Shown here in pieces: positions 21,336 through 27,899 of a stretch of DNA of 27,899 nucleotides. Origin of the DNA: an uncultured Bacilli bacterium (lineage in GTDB: Bacteria; Bacillota_I; Bacilli_A; RF39; UBA660); the NCBI GenBank assembly GCA_947625365.1, contig CANQNZ010000005.1, forward strand, positions 1 to 27,899. Direction: 5' to 3'. A model generated the notes under the pieces. The model made no database searches. It saw only the letters and a list, made by a program, of their open reading frames with translations, and had not been told where the DNA came from. Both the position numbers and the translations under genes were made by a program. Positions within the stretch are counted from its first letter, which is position 1, and every line of letters begins with the position of its first letter.

Positions 21336-22470
21336 AGTAATCTCCTTTGATATTTAATGAAATATTGGCAGGACAAACATAGCTACATAAATTACAACCA
21401 TTACAAATATCCTGGTATTTTATAGGAATATTTTTAAGCTCATTTAAATACTTAGGATTTAGGCCTCTTGGACAACATTCATAACAAAGTCCACAATTTA
21501 TACAGGGCTGGACCTTTCTATCTTGTCTTGGCATAATAAAAATACTTTCTAATTTATCTGTTACAATTAATTTAGTAACATCAACCATTTTTCCTTTCAT
21601 AAGTCCATTACCTATAACGATATATTTATCATCTTTTTTTAATGAAACTTTTTTTAAAACATCTGCAATAGCTGTTCCGATTTTAACATTTAAAACTTTT
21701 GGTTTTTTTACCCCTAACCCACTTACCGTGATATATTTTTTAGTAGTTATTTTCTCATTTTTAACTAAATTATAGATTAGTATTAAATCCTTTACATCTA
21801 TAAAACTAAGATTTTTTTCATTTTTAAATAGAAAATTTTTTAAATTTAAATTATCTTCAAGGCCGTAATAATTAGGAACTAGTTTTAATTTAATATTTGG
21901 ATACCTACCAACATTACTAATTATTTTTTGAACACTTTCGCTATCATTATTTTTTAATACTAAATAAACCCTTTGAATGTTAAAAATTTTTCTTAAAAAA
22001 TCTAAAGTTTCTAATATAACATCAGCTTTTTTAGCAAGCAACATTACTTTGTTAGCCACATATATTTCATCTTCTAAAGCATTTACAACTAAGATATTTT
22101 TTAAATCATTTAAAATATTTATATTATATTTGACTAATATGTCTTCTACCTCTTTTAAAGTATAATCATTTAAAGTTTTTCTATTTAACTTAGGTGTTTT
22201 AAAACGTTCTTTACCATCATTTTTAATTACGAGGCATTTAAATTTCTGATTATTTACATCGCAACATTCTTGCAGACCTATAATATTACCTGATACTGGT
22301 GAGTAAACCATATTTGCAAGTTCTTGTCCTTTATATACATAATCATTTGATTTAATTTTAATTGTTTTTAAATCTGTTATAGGCACATAAATATATTCAG
22401 CGTCGATTAAATCGGTTATATAAGAAGATACTTTTAAATCATAATCATTTTTTAAGCTTATATACTTCAT
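21328..22470 (-). CDS. RnfC-like iron-sulfur protein, divergent
   Basis: 380 aa (RnfC usually ~430-450 or more). An N-terminal barrel-sandwich hybrid-like part is visible (IKSNDYVYKGQELANMV, SPVSGNIIGL, res. ~40-66). An SLBB-like part follows (ITVSGLGVKKPKVLNVKIGT, ~247-266; YIVIGNGLMKGK). The C-terminus has two [4Fe-4S] motifs: Cys323/326/329/333 in CINCGLCYECCP and Cys356/359/362/366 in CNGCNLCSYVCP. The glycine-rich FMN/NADH loop of RnfC (GLGGAxFPT) is absent from its expected place before NILVVNALEDE (~126-134), where NGAECEP is usual. So it may not bind NADH. The start is the ATG at 22470, with AGGTGG five bases before. It heads a two-gene unit with the RnfD-like protein. Confidence 0.8.
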   Translation of the reverse strand: MKYISLKNDYDLKVSSYITDLIDAEYIYVPITDLKTIKIKSNDYVYKGQELANMVYSPVSGNIIGLQECCDVNNQKFKCLVIKNDGKERFKTPKLNRKTLNDYTLKEVEDILVKYNINILNDLKNILVVNALEDEIYVANKVMLLAKKADVILETLDFLRKIFNIQRVYLVLKNNDSESVQKIISNVGRYPNIKLKLVPNYYGLEDNLNLKNFLFKNEKNLSFIDVKDLILIYNLVKNEKITTKKYITVSGLGVKKPKVLNVKIGTAIADVLKKVSLKKDDKYIVIGNGLMKGKMVDVTKLIVTDKLESIFIMPRQDRKVQPCINCGLCYECCPRGLNPKYLNELKNIPIKYQDICNGCNLCSYVCPANISLNIKGDYYE

Positions 22471-22509
22471 ATTTACCACCTATAATAAATAATCACTTAC
22501 AATAAGTAT

Positions 22510-22540
22510 ATAAAAATAACACTGAATTATCAATGTTATT
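22510..22540 (-). terminator. Terminator of uvrC
   Basis: Minus strand 11-bp stem AATAACATTGA/TCAGTGTTATT (one wobble) with a TAAT loop, followed by TTTTTA-type run, about 25 bases after the uvrC stop. Confidence 0.75.
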
Positions 22541-22563
22541 CTAGTTTATTCTATTTTTTTATT

Positions 22564-24342
22564 TTAATTATTTTCTTCCTTTTCTTTAAAATATTTAAGT
22601 AAATTAATCGCCGCCTGCTCAGGAATAATTTCCCTAAGTTCTTCTTTAGTTGCTTCTTTTATTTTCGCCACACTACCATATTTTTTAATAAGCTGTTTTT
22701 TTCTTACTTTCCCTATTCCTTCAATATTATCTAACACGCTAGCTATGCTACCTTTACTTCTAATAGTTTTATGATAAGTTATAGTATATCTATGTACCTC
22801 ATCTTGAATGCGAGTTAAATAAAGAAAAACATTGCTTGTGGCATCTAATGGTATAACTTTATATTCTAGACTATCTATCAGTTCATTAGTACGATGCTTA
22901 TCATTTTTCTTTAGACCACAAACACGGATATCCAGTCTTAATGCGTTTAAAACATCTAAACAAGCATTAATTTGATTTATTCCTCCATCAACTATAATTA
23001 AATCTGGCATTTCGCTTTTATTTAAAAGGGCTTTATAATATCGACGATAAATAACTTCTTGCATTGTATGATAATCATCATTTTTTTCCGTACTTATTTT
23101 ATACTTACGATATTCATTTTTAGCAGGTTTACCATTTTTAAAAACAACCATTCCACTTACGGAAAATGAACCAAATAAATTAGAATTATCAAAGGCATCA
23201 ATGCGGTCTAATTTGGCTAAATTTAAAATTTGTCTAAGTTCTTCATTTGCCCCATATGTTCTTTTTTCATCACGAATGATAGTTTCAAATTTATTTTCTA
23301 AAGCAATTTTAGCATTTGTTTTTGCCATATCTAAAAGTTTTTTCTTTATACCTTTAATACTTGTAACAACTTTCGTATTTAATAAATCACTTAATAAGTT
23401 AACATCTAAATTATTTGCTACTATTAGTTCTTTAGGTATTTCATGCTTTTGATAATAACTAGCAATATAAGTTTCCACTGTTTCTATTTCATCAGTAATT
23501 AAAGGAAATATTTCACTATGATGTCCAATTAATTTCCCATTTCTTAAGAAAAATATTTGCATACTAATATAGCCTTTATCAAAGTAATAAGAAATAATAT
23601 CTCGATTTATAAAATCATGTAATTCTACTTTTTGTTTATCAATTATAACACTTAAATAATCCATTTCTTTTTTGAGTTCTAAAGCTTTTTCATAATTTAA
23701 TCTTTCACTATAAAAATTAATTTTTTCGGTTAATTTATCTTTTAATATATTATCATTTCCTCTTAAAAAAGATAATATTTCTTGTTCCATTCGCTGAAGC
23801 TTTTCTTTATCAATCTTTTTAACACAATAACCCAGGCATTCATCTATATGATAATATAAGCATAGTTCTTTAGGATTACCATCACATTTTTTTAAAGGAT
23901 ATAAACGATTTAAAAGATTAACAATTCTTCGAGCAGCATAAGCATTAGGATAAGGCCCAAAAAGGAGTTTTTTATCTTTCTTTTTCAAGTTATGATAACG
24001 CACTATTTTAAGACGGGGATAAGGTTTAGAAATATATTCAATATATGGATATGTTTTATCATCTTTAAGTAAAATATTATATTTAGGGTCATGTAATTTA
24101 ATTAAGTTTAATTCTAAAACAAAAGCTTCTACTTCGCTTGTTGTAACAATGTATTCAAAATCGGCTATTTCGGAAACTAAAACGGCAGTTTTACCCGTTA
24201 CTCTTCCGGTAAAGTAAGAACTTAAACGATTTTTTAAATCTTTAGCTTTTCCTACATAAATAATAATACCTGCTTTATTTTTCATTTGATATGAACCAGG
24301 TAAATGTGGAACAAGTTTTAACTTTTCTTTTATCTTATCCAT
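22564..24342 (-). CDS. uvrC: Excinuclease ABC subunit C, UvrC
   Basis: 592 aa, typical length. UvrC makes both incisions in nucleotide excision repair with UvrA/B. The N-terminal GIY-YIG nuclease (res. ~14-92; GIIIYVGKAKDLKNRLSSYF; Arg39 region; ELNLIKLHDPKYNILLKDD with the metal Glu77), a Cys-rich stretch (ECLGYC, ~165-170), the UVR helix (INFYSERLNYEKALELKKEM), the RNase H-like domain (DRIDAFDNSN; LIIVDGGINQINA) and a C-terminal double HhH (IEGIGKVRKKQLIKKYGS) are all present. The start is the ATG at 24342 with GGTGGG before; the frame runs 13 codons upstream over the promoter and is not coding there. Confidence 0.95.
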   Translation of the reverse strand: MDKIKEKLKLVPHLPGSYQMKNKAGIIIYVGKAKDLKNRLSSYFTGRVTGKTAVLVSEIADFEYIVTTSEVEAFVLELNLIKLHDPKYNILLKDDKTYPYIEYISKPYPRLKIVRYHNLKKKDKKLLFGPYPNAYAARRIVNLLNRLYPLKKCDGNPKELCLYYHIDECLGYCVKKIDKEKLQRMEQEILSFLRGNDNILKDKLTEKINFYSERLNYEKALELKKEMDYLSVIIDKQKVELHDFINRDIISYYFDKGYISMQIFFLRNGKLIGHHSEIFPLITDEIETVETYIASYYQKHEIPKELIVANNLDVNLLSDLLNTKVVTSIKGIKKKLLDMAKTNAKIALENKFETIIRDEKRTYGANEELRQILNLAKLDRIDAFDNSNLFGSFSVSGMVVFKNGKPAKNEYRKYKISTEKNDDYHTMQEVIYRRYYKALLNKSEMPDLIIVDGGINQINACLDVLNALRLDIRVCGLKKNDKHRTNELIDSLEYKVIPLDATSNVFLYLTRIQDEVHRYTITYHKTIRSKGSIASVLDNIEGIGKVRKKQLIKKYGSVAKIKEATKEELREIIPEQAAINLLKYFKEKEENN

Positions 24343-24359
24343 AATTTCCCACCACTTAT

Positions 24360-24368
24360 ATTTTAACA
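24360..24368 (-). promoter_or_regulatory. Extended -10 promoter element for uvrC
   Basis: Minus strand TGT-TAAAAT, about 18 bases upstream of the uvrC ATG, directly after the upstream terminator. It shares the string TATGTTAAAAT with the Xer promoter. Confidence 0.5.
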
Positions 24369-24403
24369 TAAAAAAAGACAATTATTTAGTTAAAAGTCTT
24401 TTT
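24369..24403 (-). terminator. Terminator after the Clp-like gene
   Basis: Minus strand 8-bp stem AAAAAGAC/GTCTTTTT with a 16-nt loop and a T-run. Confidence 0.65.
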
Positions 24404-24416
24404 AAGATAAGAATAA

Positions 24417-25151
24417 TTAATTAAAATTATTAGTAGGAAACGTTAGTATTCTTGTCTTAGGCGTACTATCAGATAATGTATAAAATTTATCTAAAGAGAG
24501 TTCTCTTATTAATTCTTCTTTTTTAGGCGATGCGAGAATTTCGTTATCTTGAATGCTTTCTATTACATCTCTTTTATTTACACAACTACTTCCATAATAT
24601 AGTGCACTAGCAAACATTCCCGCAATAATTTTTAAAGTAATATTTGGATTATTTATTGTTTCGAAATATTTACGATTTTTTGAATTTGTTAAATGCACTA
24701 TTACTTGTAAAAATTCATCATCAAAATTCCGTTCAATTTTTACTTCCTGAGATTTAACAGAAATATATTGTTTAGCAATTCTAAAAACTTCAGTTTCGTT
24801 TGGCTCATTTAAAGTCATTGTGCTAAATCTTCTTCTAAAAGCAGGATTAGTAGCAATAGTTTGGTCAAATTCACTTAAAGTTGTGGCCCCAATAATTTGA
24901 AATGTTCCATTAGAGATATATGGTTTTAGCAAATTAGAAACATCTGAATTATCTACTATGGACTGACCGGCTCCCATTATCATATGAATTTCATCCATAT
25001 AAAATATTGTATTTGGATTCACTTTTGCATAAGAAACTACATCATTTATATGCTTTTCTAATGTTCCGACATATTCCGTATTAGCAACTAATCCTGCTAT
25101 AGGAAGCATAATAATTTTTTTACTTTTTAAAATTTCAGGAACATTTCCCAT
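24417..25151 (-). CDS. C-terminal fragment of the Clp-like AAA+ module as it reads, 244 aa
   Basis: The third-frame part, from the first in-frame Met (25151) to the stop at 24417. It carries Walker B, sensor 1 and arginine residues but lacks the first half of Walker A, whose GVGKTTL codons lie just upstream (25179-25199) in this frame without a start codon. No ribosome site precedes Met 25151, so independent translation is doubtful. The C-terminus ends with a Thr/Lys/Asn-rich tail (STPKTRILTFPTNNFN) rather than a D2 domain. Confidence 0.5.
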   Translation of the reverse strand: MGNVPEILKSKKIIMLPIAGLVANTEYVGTLEKHINDVVSYAKVNPNTIFYMDEIHMIMGAGQSIVDNSDVSNLLKPYISNGTFQIIGATTLSEFDQTIATNPAFRRRFSTMTLNEPNETEVFRIAKQYISVKSQEVKIERNFDDEFLQVIVHLTNSKNRKYFETINNPNITLKIIAGMFASALYYGSSCVNKRDVIESIQDNEILASPKKEELIRELSLDKFYTLSDSTPKTRILTFPTNNFN

Positions 25152-25327
25152 TTTAATATTATAAGCAAGCCCATTAACTAATGTTGTTTTACCAACTCCC
25201 GCTTTCCCCTAAGATAATTAGAGAATCCCCACTTAACAAAATTTTTGTAGCCTTTCTTAATGCTTGCTCATTTCCAACTAGAGGATTACAAGGAAAATCT
25301 TGAGCAGTTAAATTTTCAGCTCCATAT

Positions 25328-25849
25328 TTAGATAACGATTGGACTGTTACCCCCTTCCTTTGCTTTCGCCGAATTTTTATTTTTAGGGCTTCTAATTTCT
25401 GATAATATTTTTTCTTTTAAAGCTTCAGCTAGTTGACAATATTTTTCATAACTTAAATCAAATAATTTTTGGGTTTGCTCTGGAAAATAGATTATTTCTA
25501 AACAAGCAATTTCTAAAAAGCTTATATTCAATGTTTCACCCATATGTAAAAAATCATTTTGAAATCTTTCTGTTAATCTCTCAATATGTGCTCTTATTTT
25601 ATTAAAATATCTAAATCTATCATTTTTCTTAATATTACTACTCTTCTCATTTACAAATTGTTCTGTAGTTTTAACATTTGCTAAAGCATATAGTGATTCT
25701 AAAAAAGTACTTTTATCCCTTGTTTTTACTAATAAAGTATATACAATAGCATTTTCCTCTGATATTTTTTTCGTTTGTAAAACTTGAAAATAATAATCAG
25801 TTGAATTTTTAAGCCAATTTTTTAAATTATCATCTAAAAATACCGCCAT
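25328..25849 (-). CDS. N-terminal fragment of the Clp-like protein as it reads, 173 aa
   Basis: As the sequence stands, translation from the ATG at 25849 (AAGGTG five bases upstream) runs 173 codons and stops at 25328. It is helical and soluble-looking (KKISEENAIVYTLLVKTRDK; GETLNISFLEIACLEIIYF; QLAEALKEKILSEI), loosely like the two four-helix repeats of Clp N-domains; that similarity is weak and mostly positional. The last ~8 residues (GNSPIVI) come after the first frameshift and are probably not native. The frame at +1 continues directly as the Clp linker. A fragment this size could still fold and act alone. Confidence 0.5.
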   Translation of the reverse strand: MAVFLDDNLKNWLKNSTDYYFQVLQTKKISEENAIVYTLLVKTRDKSTFLESLYALANVKTTEQFVNEKSSNIKKNDRFRYFNKIRAHIERLTERFQNDFLHMGETLNISFLEIACLEIIYFPEQTQKLFDLSYEKYCQLAEALKEKILSEIRSPKNKNSAKAKEGGNSPIVI

Positions 25850-25874
25850 AAGTACACCTTCTTTATAATATAAA

Positions 25875-25891
25875 ATACTACTTGGTAGTAT
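25875..25891. promoter_or_regulatory. Palindromic operator over the Clp-like gene promoter
   Basis: Perfect inverted repeat ATACTAC-TTG-GTAGTAT (7-bp arms, 3-nt centre) overlapping the -10 box and start point of the promoter at 25887-25915. It is not a CtsR heptad repeat (GGTCAAA). The TACTAC/GTAGTA half-sites recall BlaI/MecI operators, but the centre is one base shorter. The repressor is unknown. Confidence 0.55.
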
Positions 25892-25915
25892 AGCACAAAC
25901 TATTAACTGTTGCAA
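25887..25915 (-). promoter_or_regulatory. Sigma-A promoter of the Clp-like gene
   Basis: Minus strand TTGCAA and TATACT spaced by 17 bases, about 38 bases upstream of the ATG; the palindrome at 25875-25891 overlaps it. Confidence 0.65.
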
Positions 25916-25980
25916 ACACTACCTTATTTCTGATATAAATGAATTAGAAAAATTAATTTTTAAACTCTCGCTTTACGTCC

Positions 25981-26009
25981 TGTTTATGTTTAATACGAAA
26001 TTATATAGT
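25981..26009 (+). promoter_or_regulatory. Candidate sigma-A promoter for the 26032 gene
   Basis: TGTTTA and TATAGT spaced by 17 bases, 23 bases upstream of the ATG; GAAGGAG lies between them and the start. Confidence 0.4.
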
Positions 26010-26031
26010 ATTTTTTGAAGGAGCAAAAAAT

Positions 26032-26700
26032 ATGAATCAAGAAAAAATAGGCAAATTTATTGCAACTTGTAGAAAAAAGCAAAATTTAACCCAAGAACAA
26101 CTTGCTGAAAAATTAGGAGTAACAGATAAATCTGTTAGCCGATGGGAAAACGGCAAAAGTATGCCAGATGTATCTTTGTTTAAATCATTATGTGAAGTAC
26201 TTAATATTACTATTAATGAACTATTAAGTGGCGAAAAAATTAATTCGGACTTATGCAATCAAAAAACTGATAAAAATATTCAAACAACCTTTAATCAAAA
26301 AAAGAAACTTAAAAGAATATTTAAAATAATAGTTATTATATTTATTGTGTTATTTTCTATATTTGTTTTTCATAAATTATATCCACCAGGAAATATAAGT
26401 AATTATTCATCACATTTTGAACTAGACAATAAGCATAGTCAGACGGATATTCAAGGCGCAATACATACCTTTACTTTATATTTTCAAAAAAATTTTCGTA
26501 ATTCTTCTTTAATACAAGTATATTATTATAATGATTATGAAAAACTTGAAAAAAAATGGCAACAAAGTGCCTTAGAAAATTATAACGATATTCTAGTTTT
26601 ATATGTTAACTATCGAAAAAAAAGTATAGATAAATTTTCTTACTTCGTTTTAGTAAGAAAGAATAATAAAGATTGGCAAGTTATTGATAAATTTAGCTAA
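26032..26700 (+). CDS. Membrane-anchored XRE-family HTH protein with a DUF4829-like outer domain
   Basis: 222 aa. Residues ~5-65 are an XRE HTH (CRKKQNLTQEQLAEKLGVTD; KSVSRWENGKSMPD). A Lys-rich linker leads to one membrane span (RIFKIIVIIFIVLFSIFVFH, ~94-113). The C-terminal ~105 residues, probably outside, have DIQGAIHTFTLYFQKNFRNS, LIQVYYYNDYE and FSYFVLVRKNNKDWQVIDKF, a pattern like DUF4829 domains of clostridial HTH-membrane proteins as I recall. Likely a one-component sensor that controls genes from the membrane. It is divergent from the Clp-like gene across ~180 bases containing the palindrome, so it might control that gene, though XRE sites there are not identifiable. GAAGGAG precedes the ATG. 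Confidence 0.8.
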   Translation: MNQEKIGKFIATCRKKQNLTQEQLAEKLGVTDKSVSRWENGKSMPDVSLFKSLCEVLNITINELLSGEKINSDLCNQKTDKNIQTTFNQKKKLKRIFKIIVIIFIVLFSIFVFHKLYPPGNISNYSSHFELDNKHSQTDIQGAIHTFTLYFQKNFRNSSLIQVYYYNDYEKLEKKWQQSALENYNDILVLYVNYRKKSIDKFSYFVLVRKNNKDWQVIDKFS

Positions 26701-26712
26701 AAATAATTATTT

Positions 26713-26754
26713 ATAAAAAAAGAATTGACTCTTATAAATTATAGACACAATTCT
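26713..26754 (-). terminator. Terminator of the 26777 gene
   Basis: Minus strand 7-bp stem AGAATTG/CAATTCT with a 20-nt loop and seven T; on the plus strand the T-run is poor. Confidence 0.6.
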
Positions 26755-26776
26755 TATTTAGTAATCTTGCTATACT

Positions 26777-27226
26777 TTAATATTTTAACAATCTTTTTAA
26801 AGGTTGTTTTATTTTAGCTTTGTTTAATTCATGATGACGATTTACATCCACTAGTAAATCGACTAGCCATTCGGCTTTGTCACTAAATGGTAAATATCCG
26901 AAATCGACGTATGCTTCTTCCGAAATATATTTACCAAATGTTTTTCGATTATAATAAATATAATCTTTTAAAATATCCAGTGCTTTTTCATTAGTAATTT
27001 TTTCGGTACATGTTATATCATTATCATTGTATATAAAACTTTCGAGCTCTGCGCAAGCTGGCATGGCCATTATTTCTTTATCAATATATGAATATTCCCC
27101 AATACCAATTTCTTTGATATATGAAATAACATTATCTAACATACTTAATCTATCATATAATTCACTGTTTTTTCTAATAAAATTTTGATAATGTTGATTT
27201 AAACGTTCTTGATATCCTTTATACAT
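26777..27226 (-). CDS. Hypothetical protein, 149 aa
   Basis: I do not recognise this protein. It is soluble-looking and mostly helical, rich in Tyr, Lys, Glu and Asp, with a helical N-terminus (QERLNQHYQNFIRKNSELYD), a Cys-containing centre (MPACAELESF; DITCTEKIT) and a basic C-terminus (LNKAKIKQPLKRLLKY). The ribosome site AAAGGAGG five bases before the ATG is strong and a terminator follows, so it is a real single-gene transcript. It converges on the 26032 gene and diverges from the YigZ-like gene (27298). Function unknown. Confidence 0.7.
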   Translation of the reverse strand: MYKGYQERLNQHYQNFIRKNSELYDRLSMLDNVISYIKEIGIGEYSYIDKEIMAMPACAELESFIYNDNDITCTEKITNEKALDILKDYIYYNRKTFGKYISEEAYVDFGYLPFSDKAEWLVDLLVDVNRHHELNKAKIKQPLKRLLKY

Positions 27227-27271
27227 TATTTCCTCCTTTAGGTAATTATATTATCATAAATTATTAATAAA

Positions 27272-27280
27272 TGATATAAT
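27272..27280 (+). promoter_or_regulatory. Extended -10 promoter for the YigZ-like gene
   Basis: TGA-TATAAT, 17 bases upstream of the ATG; the -35 at 17-18 bases is weak. The predicted leader is only about ten bases. Confidence 0.55.
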
Positions 27281-27297
27281 TTTCTTGAGGGATAGTT

Positions 27298-27657
27298 ATG
27301 AAAATCAATCAAATAGAAATTGCTATTAAAAAATCAAAATTTATTGGCATAATATACAATGTAACAACGGAAGAAGAAGTTAAAGACATTTTAGTATCCT
27401 TAAAAAAGGAACATAAAAAAGCTAAACATATTCCCTATGCTTATAAAATAGATATGAAAATTAAAAAAAGTGACGATAAAGAGCCCGCTAATACCGCCGG
27501 TGGACCAATTTTAAATATTATTGAAAAGAAAAATTTAAATAATGTTTTAATTGTAGTTATTCGCTATTTTGGTGGAATAAAACTTGGAGCTGGTGGCTTA
27601 ATAAGAGCATATGCAGCAGCCGCTAATGAAGTTAGTAATATAAAAAATAAAGAGTAA
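27298..27657 (+). CDS. YigZ/IMPACT-family protein, N-terminal domain only
   Basis: 119 aa. The UPF0029/IMPACT N-terminal fold is clear: KSKFIGIIYNV (res. ~13-23), AKHIPYAYKID (~42-52), DDKEPANTAGGPILNII (~59-75; family DGEPsgTAGxPiL), VVIRYFGGIKLGAGGLIRAY (~86-105). Full-length YigZ is about 200 aa and has a C-terminal DUF1949 domain, which is missing here; the stop falls right after the first domain. It also lacks ~10 residues found before KSKF. Either a single-domain form or a truncated gene. The function of the family is uncertain (links to translation and RNA binding are reported). The ATG follows a GAGGGAT ribosome site. A hairpin follows the stop. Confidence 0.8.
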   Translation: MKINQIEIAIKKSKFIGIIYNVTTEEEVKDILVSLKKEHKKAKHIPYAYKIDMKIKKSDDKEPANTAGGPILNIIEKKNLNNVLIVVIRYFGGIKLGAGGLIRAYAAAANEVSNIKNKE

Positions 27658-27671
27658 AATCTTTATTTTTT
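27643..27671. terminator. Bidirectional terminator between the YigZ-like and FtsW/RodA-like genes
   Basis: 11-bp stem AAAAATAAAGA/TCTTTATTTTT with a 6-nt loop GTAAAA. On the minus strand a T-run extends it, and it overlaps both stop codons. Confidence 0.7.
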
Positions 27672-27899
27672 ATAAGTTTTCAAGTTCTCTTTTGTTTTTT
27701 AAGGTTTTATTTTCGACAGCTACTCTTTGAACAACAAAGAGCATGAATAATATATTTAAATTGAAACTACCACCATATGATAATAGAGGTAATGGCACAC
27801 CAGTTAAAGGAATTAAAGCCAGTATTCCTAAAAGATTTATTAAGATATGTAATAGCAAGAATAAAAATGTTCCATAACATAAAATTGAACCACGAAGTG
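27670..27899 (-). CDS. FtsW/RodA/SpoVE family (SEDS) protein, C-terminal fragment at the window edge
   Basis: The gene runs off the right edge; 76 complete codons are visible, minus strand. The reading frame is open to the edge, so the first Met/TTG inside is not a start. The C-terminal SEDS signature is present: HILINLLGILALIPLTGVPL followed by PLLSYGGSFNLNILF, the conserved P-T-G-x-P-L-P-x-x-S-Y-G-G-S stretch, then a last membrane segment and a basic tail (KTLKNKRELENL). SEDS proteins are peptidoglycan glycosyltransferases paired with a class B PBP: FtsW in division, RodA in elongation, SpoVE in spores. The fragment cannot separate these. Confidence 0.85.
   Translation of the reverse strand, partial: LRGSILCYGTFLFLLLHILINLLGILALIPLTGVPLPLLSYGGSFNLNILFMLFVVQRVAVENKTLKNKRELENL

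Larger units (their letters stand above)
24417..25849 (-). pseudogene. ClpC-like protein (N-domain + single AAA+ module) interrupted by two +1 frameshifts
   Basis: Read in three frames, this is one gene for a ~476-aa protein: an N-terminal helical domain (res. ~1-165, in the place of Clp_N), a ClpC-type linker (TVQSLSKYGAENLTAQDF), and one AAA+ D1 module. The module has Walker A GESGVGKTTL, Walker B IFYMDEIHMIMGAGQS, sensor 1 QIIGATTLSEFDQT and the Arg pair FRRRF, as in Clp D1. No D2 module follows, so it would be about half of a normal ClpC. The frame changes by one extra base at two places: in the five-G run at 25350-25354 (minus strand GGGGG), and at 25198-25200 within the Walker A codons, where GGG AGT TGG TAA replaces GGA GTT GGT AAA. 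Removing one G at each restores the family sequence. Either true decay or sequencing error is possible. Confidence 0.7.

Overview
The window is a compact, strongly AT-rich Firmicutes-type chromosome segment. It uses the standard bacterial code: TGG encodes Trp, and TGA ends real genes such as trmK, which argues against Mycoplasmatales. Ribosome binding sites are often of the AGGTGA/GGAGG type, genes are short and tightly packed, and housekeeping blocks match the Bacillus layout: 6S RNA-tcdA-rarA and dnaG-rpoD-trmK. An uncultured low-GC Bacilli/Erysipelotrichia-like lineage is my best guess. No tRNA, rRNA, CRISPR array, transposase or phage module is visible.

Layout. 1-4030: the 3' end of a probable 6S RNA, tcdA (+), then on the minus strand an unknown gene, a double-HTH regulator, gpsA and rarA (the last two coupled by TAATG). 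4060-9450, mostly plus strand: a Xer recombinase, a Cys/His/Asp hydrolase-like protein, a membrane-anchored HTH protein, a YjbR-fold protein and a ZIP metal transporter. Opposite them lies an unannotated 49-codon gene for an Asn/Ser/Arg-only-type protein behind a sigma-G-like promoter. 9530-13890, minus strand: an HTH regulator with a near-perfect promoter and candidate operator, two unknown proteins downstream of mnmA, and a SpoT-like HD protein with an altered catalytic motif. 13970-16050: a LysR regulator, a SpoIIM-like membrane protein, a 31-aa membrane peptide (DUF4044-like) and mscL. 16080-20280: the dnaG-rpoD-trmK macromolecular synthesis operon plus a coiled-coil unknown. 20340-24340: an orphan RnfC/RnfD-like pair and uvrC. 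24400-25930: a ClpC-like N-domain + single AAA+ gene carrying two apparent one-base insertions, one inside the Walker A motif, under a promoter with a perfect palindromic operator. 26030-27899: another membrane-anchored HTH protein, an unknown gene, a short YigZ/IMPACT protein and the C-terminus of an FtsW/RodA protein.

Most genes serve replication and repair (dnaG, uvrC, rarA, xer), transcription (rpoD, 6S RNA), tRNA modification (tcdA, mnmA, trmK) and the envelope (mscL, gpsA, FtsW/RodA). The parts that deserve attention are the possible spore-linked signals (49-aa gene, SpoIIM-like protein), the cofactor-poor RnfCD pair, the frameshifted Clp-like ATPase, and several regulators with recognisable operators. 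Promoters, operators and terminators were read by eye and are predictions.
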